Shown here: in pieces, positions 5,853 through 12,536 of the stretch | Layout of the letters: each line of letters opens with the position of its first letter | Position numbering within the stretch: the stretch's first letter is position 1 | DNA from: Desulfobacteraceae bacterium | GTDB lineage: Bacteria; Desulfobacterota; Desulfobacteria; Desulfobacterales; ETH-SRB1 | DNA: 12,536 nt | Assembly (NCBI GenBank): GCA_030638305.1 | Contig: DAOWEW010000087.1 | Location: 1 to 12,536 of the forward strand | Direction of reading: 5' to 3' | Translations under genes and position numbers: made by a program | Notes under the pieces: model-generated | Told to the model about the DNA's origin: nothing | What the model saw: only the letters and a program-made list of their open reading frames with translations | The model's database searches: none

Positions 5853-7292
5853 TTAACTCTTTACCATCCAAACAGTGCCTTCCGGACGGTCCTCAATAAT
5901 AATATTCATGACTTCAAGCTGATCCCTGATGTTATCTGCCTTTCCCCAATCTTTTGCCTTTCTTGCTTTTTCCCTCTCTTTAATAATATCTTCAATAATA
6001 GTGGGATCAATTGACTTTTTCCCTAAACTTCTCAATTTCTTTTCCTCAAAATAGACTTCAGGTGATTCATAAAGAATGCCTAATATGCCGCCTATTTTCA
6101 GGATATCTGATTTGCATGAAATTATATCTTTGATTACCTCTTGAGATAATCCTTCTTTGCTTTCATCTAACAGGCGATTTATATTTCGAACAGCGTCAAA
6201 AAGCACACCGATGCCTCGGGCAGTATTGAAATCGTCATCCATTGCTTCGCAAAAGTGCTTGTAATAATTACCAGGCTCAACATTATTTATTGCTGAAAGT
6301 TCTTTCTTTTCTTCAATGCGTTTAAGCAGCGCATAAATCTTGTCAAGACCGATACTTACCTCATCCATTGCTTTATCCGTAAAATCAATGGGGCTCCTGT
6401 AGTGGCTGGAGAGGAGGAACAGTCTTACAGTCTCAGGATAGTAAGATTTTAATATATCCTTTATCGTTAAAAAGTTGCCAAGCGATTTTGACATTTTTTC
6501 CTGGTTTATATTTACAAAACCATTGTGAATCCAAAACCTGGCAAAAGGTTGGCCAAATGCCCCTTCTGACTGTGCAATTTCATTTTCGTGATGCGGAAAA
6601 ACAAGATCTTTTCCTCCGCCATGAATATCAAATGTTTTACCAAGATATTCAGCGCTCATTGCCGAACATTCTATATGCCATCCCGGCCTCCCTTTACCCC
6701 ACGGGCTGTCCCAGGCAGGCTCTCCGGGCTTGGCTGATTTCCATAAAGCAAAATCAAAAGGATTGTTTTTTCTTTTGTCAACAGTCACTCTGGCACCGGC
6801 TTTCATATCTTCAAGCTTACGTCCGGAAAGCTTGCCATAATCTTTAAATGATTCTATTGCAAAAAATATATCGCCGTTTATCTGATATGCCATGCTTTTA
6901 TCTATAAGCATTTCAATGAGTTTTATAATCTGAGTAATATGTTCCGTAGCCCTTGGTTCGATTGTGGGCCTTTCAACATTGAGAGCATCCATGTCCTCAT
7001 AGAATTCATCAATGTATTTTTCAGCAAGTGCTTTACAGGTAATACCTGTTTGATTTGCCCGATTAATTATTTTATCGTCAATATCAGTAAAATTTCTAAC
7101 ATAAGTTACTTTAAAGCCTTTTGCCTTTAAATATCTTGCAATGACGTCAAATGTTAATATAGACCTTGCATGTCCGATATGACATGAATCATAAACAGTC
7201 GGGCCACAAACATACATACCCACCCTGCCCTGTTCTACAGGCTCAAAATTTTCTTTTTTTCTATGTAATGTATTATATATACGAATTGACAT
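5853..7292 (-). CDS. cysS: Cysteinyl-tRNA synthetase
   Basis: A class I aminoacyl-tRNA synthetase that charges tRNA-Cys with cysteine using ATP. The 479-aa product has normal length. It shows the HIGH signature as HIGH at 38-41, KMSKS at 266-270, and the zinc ligands used for cysteine selection: Cys29, Cys209, His234 and Glu238. The C-terminal part (about 300-479) corresponds to the DALR-type anticodon-binding region. It follows ispF after 43 bp that contain GGG-starting 7-nt repeats, and precedes the GlcF-like gene by 10 bp. Only a weak AGAG precedes the ATG, but the N-terminus MSIRIYNTL is typical of the family, so the start is likely right. Nothing is abnormal in the active site. Confidence 0.97.
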   Translation of the reverse strand: MSIRIYNTLHRKKENFEPVEQGRVGMYVCGPTVYDSCHIGHARSILTFDVIARYLKAKGFKVTYVRNFTDIDDKIINRANQTGITCKALAEKYIDEFYEDMDALNVERPTIEPRATEHITQIIKLIEMLIDKSMAYQINGDIFFAIESFKDYGKLSGRKLEDMKAGARVTVDKRKNNPFDFALWKSAKPGEPAWDSPWGKGRPGWHIECSAMSAEYLGKTFDIHGGGKDLVFPHHENEIAQSEGAFGQPFARFWIHNGFVNINQEKMSKSLGNFLTIKDILKSYYPETVRLFLLSSHYRSPIDFTDKAMDEVSIGLDKIYALLKRIEEKKELSAINNVEPGNYYKHFCEAMDDDFNTARGIGVLFDAVRNINRLLDESKEGLSQEVIKDIISCKSDILKIGGILGILYESPEVYFEEKKLRSLGKKSIDPTIIEDIIKEREKARKAKDWGKADNIRDQLEVMNIIIEDRPEGTVWMVKS

Positions 7293-7302
7293 ATGATTTC
7301 TC

Positions 7303-7330
7303 TAATCCCCGACCCCTGATCCCTAATCCC
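7303..7330 (-). repeat. Degenerate 7-nt tandem repeat with G-quadruplex potential
   Basis: On the minus (coding) strand between ispF and cysS four seven-base units follow one another: GGGATTA, GGGATCA, GGGGTCG, GGGATTA (7330 down to 7303). Four G-tracts of three or four bases separated by 4, 4 and 2 bases satisfy the canonical G-quadruplex pattern (7307-7330). The end of ispF, GGGGATTAA, looks like a further unit and supplies the stop codon. A related array lies at 11995-12015. Confidence 0.65.
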
Positions 7331-7335
7331 TGCCT

Positions 7336-7809
7336 TTAATCCCCTGAAATTAAAGCTATACACATGGCTCCAATCCCATCTCCTTCCCCGATCATGCCGA
7401 GGCCTTCAGTTGTTGTGGCTTTGATATTGATTCGGCCGGGTTCAACTTTTGTCGCCTTAGCTATGTTGTTTTTCATGGCTTCATTATAAGGATAAAGTTT
7501 TGGTTCCTGTGCAAAAATTATAGAATCTATGTTATTTACTTTAAAACCTTTTTTGCTGATTATTTCGCAAGTTTTTACAAGAAGTTTTATGCTGTAAATA
7601 TCTTTGAATTCGGGATCGTTATCCGGAAAATGCCGGCCGATATCTCCGAGTCCTGCTGCGCCGAGAAGGGCGTCACATATGGCGTGAACAAGCACATCCG
7701 CATCTGAATGACCCAACAAACCCTTTTCAAATGGTATAATGACCCCTCCAAGAACCAGTTTTCGACCGAAAACCAGTTTATGTACATCATATCCAATACC
7801 TGTTCGCAT
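7336..7809 (-). CDS. ispF: 2-C-methyl-D-erythritol 2,4-cyclodiphosphate synthase
   Basis: IspF cyclises CDP-methylerythritol 2-phosphate, releasing CMP, in the MEP route to isoprenoids; it works as a soluble trimer. The 157-aa product has the family length and start (MRTGIGYDVH). The metal ligands Asp8, His10 and His42 are present, along with GHSDADVL at 33-40, GDIGRHFPD at 55-63 and the TTTEGLG loop at 131-137. It begins 5 bp after the GspE-like gene and is followed by cysS; ispF-cysS is a familiar pair, but the usual companion ispD is not in this window. The stop codon falls inside a GGGATTA-like repeat unit, suggesting the array arose at the gene boundary. Confidence 0.97.
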   Translation of the reverse strand: MRTGIGYDVHKLVFGRKLVLGGVIIPFEKGLLGHSDADVLVHAICDALLGAAGLGDIGRHFPDNDPEFKDIYSIKLLVKTCEIISKKGFKVNNIDSIIFAQEPKLYPYNEAMKNNIAKATKVEPGRINIKATTTEGLGMIGEGDGIGAMCIALISGD

Positions 7810-7814
7810 TTTAA

Positions 7815-10046
7815 TTATGTCTGCTTCCTTTCATTAATCAACTTAACGATAATTTTATCAGCTTGATGAAGGCGACCGGCAATTATCTCAAATAGATGTT
7901 TGGAGACATCAGGATATTTCTCAATCAGTTCATATATCTTATCCCCCGGGAATCGTTTTATAATAGACCTTCCCTTTGAAATAATGCTGGCAGATCGAGG
8001 TTCTCCGGTTATAGCTGTCATTTCTCCAAAGTATTCACCGGGCTGCACAATTTCAGCTATTTTTTTGCGTCCCTTAACAACAATTAAAGCACCCTGAATA
8101 AGCTTGAAAAAATCTATATCCTTATTCCCTTCACGAATAATAACATCCTTGTCTTCATATCTTTCCACATCAGGATTTACAAGATATGCCGGCAAAGCTT
8201 CTTTGGTTATGGTTGTTCGTTTTAGAATTTCATCAACAGAAGTTATTCCCTCTCTGATTTTAACAAGCCCTGAGTCCCTCAAAGGAACCATACCTTCCTG
8301 TATGGCTGTCCTTCTAAGTTGCTCCTCAGGAACATTGGCATTTATCACTTTAGCAACTTCCTCGGTTACTTCCATCAGCTCATACAAGCCGACTCTGCCT
8401 TTATAGCCGCTCCCCATGCAAGTCGGACAACCTTTTGGTCCATAAATTTTCAAGTCCGGAATTTCCTCTTTGGAAAATCCCATATTCTCCAATTCATCCG
8501 GGTTGGTTTGATTGACCGAAGCCTTACATTTTATGCAAAGCCTTCTGCATAGTCGCTGTGATAATACCATTGTTACAGCAGCAGATATCATGTAAGATGG
8601 TATGCCTATATCTGCAAGACGCCCTATAGTTGATGGACAGTCATTTGTATGAAGGGTACTGAAAACCAGATGCCCGGTCATAGCTGCTTTTATAGCAATT
8701 TCTGCTGTTTCCTGATCACGAATTTCACCTACCATTATGATATCCGGATCCTGTCGCAAAAATGATTTAAGAGCAGCAGCAAAAGTCATTCCAACTTCAT
8801 CTTTAACATTTACCTGGTTTATTCCCTTGAAATTGAATTCAACGGGATCCTCGGCGGTGAGTATTTTTGTATCTTCCGTGTTAAGTTTGTTAAGAACAGA
8901 GTACAATGTGGTTGTTTTGCCGCTGCCTGTCGGACCGGTTACAAGAACAAGACCATAGGGTAGTGTAACACATCTCTTAAGCGTTTCATATGTCCTTTGT
9001 TCGAATCCCATTTTAGTCAGGTCTACATTAAGTGCGCTTTGATCAAGAATACGCATGACAATGCTTTCACCAAAAAGAGTTGGCAGAGTTGAGACCCTGA
9101 AATCAACTGTATTTTTTTTGCCGAGACGCATTTTGATTCTGCCGTCCTGCGGCACACGACGCTCGGCAATATCCAGACTGGATAGAATTTTCAGCCTTGA
9201 GGTTAAGGCATTTTTAATACCGGGAGGCAGATTCATAGATTTGTAGAGAGCACCGTCCAGTCTGTATCTAACCTGCAATGCCTTATCAAAAGGCTCAATA
9301 TGTATATCGCTGACACCTCCGTTTATAGCTTTTATAAGAATGCCGTTAACGAGTTTGATAATTGGAGCATCAGAAGCAAGATATTGATCCATTTCGGCAT
9401 CGTCTTCCTGAGTGCTCTGCATTTCAATTTCACCTGCGGCTTCTGAGACCAGAGAACCAAAATCATCAACAACAGTGAGCGGGACAGTGTCTTCTTCTTC
9501 TTTTTCTTTAAAGCTATATTGATTAAATTCTTCATCACTTATTTTGTAATATTTTCTGTAAGCTTCGATTATATCCCGTTCGGAAGATACACAGACCTTT
9601 AAGCCACGCTGAATCTCTTTTTGCAAATTTTCAACAGCAGTCGCATCAGTAGGCTCTGCCATAGTAACTACAAGATTTTCTCCTTCGAATTTTAAAGGGA
9701 AAACCATATATTTTTTAGCAATTTCGTAAGATATAATCTTGAGAGCTTTTGAATCCGGAGAAGTTTTTGATATTATTACAGCAGGGTAATTATAAATGCG
9801 GCTCAGTACATTTACTATACTTTCTTCATCTATGTAGCCAAGCTTGATGAGTATACTGCCCAGCCTCAGAGGACTTGTTTTCTGATAATCTAGCGCTTTC
9901 TTTAACTGAGCGCTTGTAATATATCCCTCTTTACTCAGAAGCTCGCCTATCCTGACTTTGCCGGCTCCTGATTGATCTCTTATGGTAGCTTTCAGACTGG
10001 TTTTCTGCGAAGAAACCGGGTTTTTATTTGACACTTGTTTATTCAT
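7815..10046 (-). CDS. GspE/PilB-family secretion ATPase with MshEN and cyclic-nucleotide-binding domains
   Basis: A hexameric traffic ATPase of the type II secretion/type IV pilus class that would power pilin assembly or export at the inner membrane. It is 743 aa against roughly 550-570 for a plain PilB. Residues 31-165 are an MshEN (T2SSE_N) domain with two repeats, RIGELLSKEGYI and RLGSILIKLGYI, the type known to bind c-di-GMP. The ATPase core has Walker A GPTGSGKT (371-378), Asp box TAEDPVE (397-403), Walker B PDIIMVGEI (434-442), a His box around STLHTND and a CxxC...CxxC zinc site (504/507 and 540/543). Residues 625-735 are a cNMP-binding domain whose phosphate-binding cassette, FGEMTAITGEPRSAS, keeps Glu675 and Arg684. 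No pilin or secretin gene is nearby. The ATG has only a distant GAAGG, so the start is less certain. Confidence 0.93.
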   Translation of the reverse strand: MNKQVSNKNPVSSQKTSLKATIRDQSGAGKVRIGELLSKEGYITSAQLKKALDYQKTSPLRLGSILIKLGYIDEESIVNVLSRIYNYPAVIISKTSPDSKALKIISYEIAKKYMVFPLKFEGENLVVTMAEPTDATAVENLQKEIQRGLKVCVSSERDIIEAYRKYYKISDEEFNQYSFKEKEEEDTVPLTVVDDFGSLVSEAAGEIEMQSTQEDDAEMDQYLASDAPIIKLVNGILIKAINGGVSDIHIEPFDKALQVRYRLDGALYKSMNLPPGIKNALTSRLKILSSLDIAERRVPQDGRIKMRLGKKNTVDFRVSTLPTLFGESIVMRILDQSALNVDLTKMGFEQRTYETLKRCVTLPYGLVLVTGPTGSGKTTTLYSVLNKLNTEDTKILTAEDPVEFNFKGINQVNVKDEVGMTFAAALKSFLRQDPDIIMVGEIRDQETAEIAIKAAMTGHLVFSTLHTNDCPSTIGRLADIGIPSYMISAAVTMVLSQRLCRRLCIKCKASVNQTNPDELENMGFSKEEIPDLKIYGPKGCPTCMGSGYKGRVGLYELMEVTEEVAKVINANVPEEQLRRTAIQEGMVPLRDSGLVKIREGITSVDEILKRTTITKEALPAYLVNPDVERYEDKDVIIREGNKDIDFFKLIQGALIVVKGRKKIAEIVQPGEYFGEMTAITGEPRSASIISKGRSIIKRFPGDKIYELIEKYPDVSKHLFEIIAGRLHQADKIIVKLINERKQT

Positions 10047-10096
10047 TTATTTTATGCAGACCTTCATGGCCTAAGGAAGTTAATTCGTTCACGTTC

Positions 10097-10327
10097 CTAA
10101 TTATTATCAGACGATTTCTGATAGTTATCATAAATTTTTTTTGCTCCGCCACCGATAAGCAGAATACCTAAAAAGTAGAAACAAAACCGTATAAAAAAAA
10201 TAGCTGAAGAAAAATGTTCGATCTTTTGAATTTCCGGTATTACCTGAGGTATCCTGAAAAACACGCCGATTCCTGCCAGGATCAGTGCAACTCCCCAAAC
10301 AAATTGAATATTTTTATTTTTTGCCAT
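10097..10327 (-). CDS. Small two-helix membrane protein of unknown function
   Basis: A 76-aa protein with hydrophobic helices at about residues 9-24 and 41-62. A Lys-rich N-terminus (MAKNKN) and a charged C-terminus (KKIYDNYQKSSDNN) suggest both ends face the cytoplasm. I do not recognise the family. Expression is well supported: AAGGA lies seven nt before the ATG, and the stop of the amidase gene is inside that site (AAGGATAG), with a 4-bp gap. It sits between a cell-wall amidase and a secretion ATPase, so an envelope role is plausible but only inferred. Confidence 0.75.
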   Translation of the reverse strand: MAKNKNIQFVWGVALILAGIGVFFRIPQVIPEIQKIEHFSSAIFFIRFCFYFLGILLIGGGAKKIYDNYQKSSDNN

Positions 10328-10331
10328 ATCT

Positions 10332-11984
10332 CTATCCTTTATTTCTGCCTTCTTGCTTTCTTAACAATGCGGTTGGATTTGTTTCCTTAATGTATTTTTT
10401 AATACCATTAACTATAGCTTCACACAATCGTTCCTGATATTTTGGAGTTATTAATCTTTTACATTCTTTTGGATTACTTATAAATGACGTTTCTATCAGA
10501 ATGGCGGGCATTTGAGCTCCGAGAAGAACATAAAACGGCGCCTGTTTAACTCCTTTATTATTAATTCTACCATATTTATTTTTCTTTAGATGTTTACACA
10601 AAGCTGTCTGAACATGGCCGGCAAGACGGCTTGATTCATTTATTTTTGCATTCTGCATCAGGTCGGTCAAAATCGTCTGAAGATCACTTATATTTTTAGT
10701 TGATGTGGCATTTTCACGTGCAGCTACGAGAATGGACTCATCATCTGTGGCAAGATTAAGAAAATAAGTTTCAATCCCGAATGCTTTCCTGCTTCTTGCG
10801 GCATTTGTGTGTATTGATATAAAAAGGTCTGCGTTTTTTGTGTTTGCAATAGCTGTCCTTTCTTCCAAAGTTAAATAACGGTCACGAGTTCTGGTGAGAA
10901 CTACTTCACATTGCAGTTCATTACGGATTTTTTTTGCAAGTTTTTTAGCGATCTTGAGAACAACATCTTTTTCATAAACGCCTTTAAGATACCCTGATGC
11001 CCCGCAATCACGCCCTCCATGACCTGGATCTATAACTATACAATTAACTCCAAGCGCAAGCTGTTTTGCTAACGCACTTGTTGTAAACTTCTCGTCTTTT
11101 TTTGGGGTCTTTAATTTTGATGGTTTTCCCCTTGATTCCGTTCCCCAAACATCAATAACAATTCTGAATGGGTTTTTAAGCGAAAAGATTTTATAAGTTT
11201 TAAAAGACGTTATATCAACTACGACTCGAACCATATCAGCTTTAAACTGACCGGCTCTTGCATTGCTCAGCAAATTATCATTTATTGGAATTTTCTTTAT
11301 TATACCATTTCCAAGCCTGCTGTTATGCAAATCAACACAAAGTCTTTCAGGTTTATGAATTGAGAGGTCTTTTTTCAGCAGCCTGTGATTATATGTTGTA
11401 TCTCTGTCCGCATCAATAACCACTCGCGTATAGCTTGGATTGGACCAGTATCTAAGGCCGGTTACGGTAACGATCTTATTTGTTTTGGATGGGTTAATAT
11501 CTTTTTCAGGTTTTTTTTTCTCGGAAAGTGATTTCTTTTTAATAGATACCTTTATTTTTTTTGCGCTTTTCTTTCTTTCTTTTTCTGAAAAAATACGATT
11601 TTTTTTTATAGCTTTACCCTTGTATTTGCTTTTTGGGAACTGCTTTACTATACGCTCAAAAATATCAATGACTTCCTTCCTGTCTGAGTCTCCTGATGAA
11701 AATTTGTATAGTTTACCATAAAGCTCCCCTGACATATATAAACCAGCCGCTGCCCAGGGACCTTTTGGATCATGCTTGTAAACCGCCTGGAACTTCTTAA
11801 TGCACAGCAGCCAGTTATGTCTGTATTTTTGTTTATTGGAGTTATTGCGAAGTTTTTTATAACAGGCTTCGGCTTTAAAATATTTATCTTTTGCCGTAAT
11901 CGCAAAAGACTCACAGGGCCATAAGATCGCAAGAGCATAACAACAGATAAGCAAACTAAATAATATGGTTTTTTTATTCAGCAT
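10332..11984 (-). CDS. Secreted N-acetylmuramoyl-L-alanine amidase (AMIN + Amidase_3)
   Basis: A zinc amidase (AmiC class, 550 aa) that cuts the bond between muramic acid and the stem peptide in periplasmic peptidoglycan, typically during cell separation. Residues 1-28 form a signal peptide (hydrophobic 7-21, cleavage likely after SFA). A helical, TPR-like part covers 33-128. A very basic linker lies at 119-170, then an AMIN domain at about 171-281 for septal targeting. The catalytic Amidase_3 domain (about 313-533) has all zinc ligands and catalytic acids: His322 in DPGHGG, Glu338, His392 in SIHTN and Glu498 in ILIETSF. The TPR part and basic linker make it longer than E. coli AmiC. No good ribosome binding site precedes the ATG, which lies 21 bp after mutS, so coupling to mutS translation is possible. 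Confidence 0.94.
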   Translation of the reverse strand: MLNKKTILFSLLICCYALAILWPCESFAITAKDKYFKAEACYKKLRNNSNKQKYRHNWLLCIKKFQAVYKHDPKGPWAAAGLYMSGELYGKLYKFSSGDSDRKEVIDIFERIVKQFPKSKYKGKAIKKNRIFSEKERKKSAKKIKVSIKKKSLSEKKKPEKDINPSKTNKIVTVTGLRYWSNPSYTRVVIDADRDTTYNHRLLKKDLSIHKPERLCVDLHNSRLGNGIIKKIPINDNLLSNARAGQFKADMVRVVVDITSFKTYKIFSLKNPFRIVIDVWGTESRGKPSKLKTPKKDEKFTTSALAKQLALGVNCIVIDPGHGGRDCGASGYLKGVYEKDVVLKIAKKLAKKIRNELQCEVVLTRTRDRYLTLEERTAIANTKNADLFISIHTNAARSRKAFGIETYFLNLATDDESILVAARENATSTKNISDLQTILTDLMQNAKINESSRLAGHVQTALCKHLKKNKYGRINNKGVKQAPFYVLLGAQMPAILIETSFISNPKECKRLITPKYQERLCEAIVNGIKKYIKETNPTALLRKQEGRNKG

Positions 11985-11994
11985 AAGTAAAACA

Positions 11995-12015
11995 GGGTTC
12001 GGGGTTCAGGGGTTA
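11995..12015 (+). repeat. Degenerate 7-nt tandem repeat at the mutS-amidase junction
   Basis: Three seven-base units, GGGTTCG, GGGTTCA and GGGGTTA, follow one another on the plus strand. They resemble the units at 7303-7330, but here the C-rich strand is the coding one. The mutS stop TGA is the complement of TCA in the second unit (12006-12008), and the last codons of mutS (Asn-Pro) also lie in the array. Only three G-tracts are present, so a full G-quadruplex is not predicted. Confidence 0.55.
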
Positions 12016-12536
12016 AATAGATTTAGCTGCACATGCTTATTTTTGGATGAATCATGATCGTCTTTAATACTTTTTGCCTGCCGTTTCTTTGGGCTGTTTA
12101 ATTTGTTTTCCCTGTTCTCTATATTATAAAGAATTTTTTTCGCACGTTTTATAACATGTTCGGGGATACCTGCAAGCCGCGCAACCTGAATACCATAACT
12201 TCGGTTTGTACCACCTTCAACCAGCTTTCTCAAAAAAATTATTTCATCATTCCATTCCTTTACAGCGATATTATAATTTTTTATTCTATGTTTTTTTTGT
12301 GCCAGATCAGTCAGTTCATGGTAATGGGTTGCAAATAAAGTTTTAACTCCTTTTTGATTTAAATCATGCAAGTATTCTGCCACTGCCCAGGCTATACTTA
12401 ATCCATCAAAAGTACTTGTACCTCTGCCAATTTCATCCATAATAACAAGACTTTGTCCACTTGCATTGTTTAGGATATTGGCTGTCTCCTCCATCTCTAC
12501 CATGAAAGTACTTTGCCCTGAGGAAAGATTGTCAAG
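12006..12536 (-). CDS. mutS: DNA mismatch repair protein MutS, C-terminal part
   Basis: MutS recognises mismatches and recruits MutL in an ATP-dependent way. The frame is open to the right edge, so only the last 176 residues are here; the methionine encoded at 12501-12503 is internal, because the conserved run [18 protein letters not shown] starts before it. The piece holds the ABC-type ATPase end: the Walker B segment [17 protein letters not shown], then ATHYHELT, the Tyr-Gly-Ile-Gln-Val-Ala segment and RAKKIL of the helix-turn-helix dimer region. The C-terminal tip QLNLF fits the beta-clamp-binding consensus. It is the first gene of the visible minus-strand cluster and ends 21 bp before the amidase. 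Confidence 0.97.
   Translation of the reverse strand, partial: LDNLSSGQSTFMVEMEETANILNNASGQSLVIMDEIGRGTSTFDGLSIAWAVAEYLHDLNQKGVKTLFATHYHELTDLAQKKHRIKNYNIAVKEWNDEIIFLRKLVEGGTNRSYGIQVARLAGIPEHVIKRAKKILYNIENRENKLNSPKKRQAKSIKDDHDSSKNKHVQLNLFNP

Noticed and set aside
6488..6847. 119-codon open frame on the plus strand opposite cysS
   Set aside because: It lies entirely within the strongly conserved cysS coding region on the other strand and shows no family motif or ribosome binding site.
8104..8552. Two overlapping plus-strand open frames of 77 and 100 codons opposite the GspE-like gene
   Set aside because: They mirror the conserved ATPase coding sequence and have low-complexity, non-protein-like composition.
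10073..10098. Imperfect hairpin (AGGAA with TTCCT) between the 76-aa protein and the GspE-like gene
   Set aside because: The short stem has a bulge and a mismatch, overlaps the stop codon and is not followed by T-runs, so no function can be supported.
1..12536. CRISPR array, tRNA, rRNA or intact insertion sequence
   Set aside because: No regularly spaced direct repeats, no cloverleaf with a TTCGANNC loop in the gaps, and no transposase gene were found.

Overview
The window looks like a chromosomal segment from a moderately AT-rich sulfate-reducer-like bacterium, most plausibly Desulfobacterota (Desulfobacterales). This is an inference from gene content: a stand-alone GlcF/HdrD-type double-CCG iron-sulfur protein, a rubrerythrin-like protein, an AAA-ATPase-like/PD-(D/E)XK protein of the type often multicopy in these bacteria, an ispF-cysS pair, and a probable selenoprotein. 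No rRNA, tRNA or marker gene fixes the species.

Left part (1-3264). The C-terminal end of an unrecognised zinc-ribbon-like protein runs in from the left edge. Its stop codon sits in a 22-bp perfect inverted repeat (170-266) that looks like a TA-flanked MITE. About 335 bp without a gene follow, holding a weak hairpin and a possible promoter. Next come a soluble diguanylate cyclase with an intact inhibitory site (602-1720, plus) and, convergent with it and sharing a TTAA at the stops, an AAA-ATPase-like/nuclease protein (1717-3264, minus).

Middle part (3265-4538). A ferritin-like di-iron protein and a CrcB/Fluc fluoride channel overlap by 13 bp on the minus strand. Divergent from them is a very small single-helix membrane protein (from 4377). 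Its in-frame TGA at codon 30 is followed, 10 nt downstream, by a 6-bp hairpin with an AGGT loop, and the frame then stays open for 23 more codons. This fits a bacterial SECIS element, so the gene is read here as a 53-residue selenoprotein candidate. It is the most novel item in the window.

Right part (4535-12536). Seven tightly packed minus-strand genes form a probable operon, in transcription order: mutS (3' end only), a secreted N-acetylmuramoyl-L-alanine amidase, a 76-aa two-helix membrane protein, a GspE/PilB ATPase, ispF, cysS and a GlcF-like Fe-S protein. Gaps are 4 to 50 bp and several ribosome binding sites overlap the preceding stop codon. The GspE/PilB ATPase has an N-terminal MshEN domain of the c-di-GMP-binding type and a C-terminal cyclic-nucleotide-binding domain, suggesting control by two second messengers. 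Degenerate GGG-starting 7-nt repeats sit in the mutS-amidase and ispF-cysS junctions, touching the stop codons.

The genes mix housekeeping work (mismatch repair, isoprenoid and Cys-tRNA synthesis, wall cleavage) with envelope, redox and signalling functions. No CRISPR array, intact insertion sequence or RNA gene was seen.
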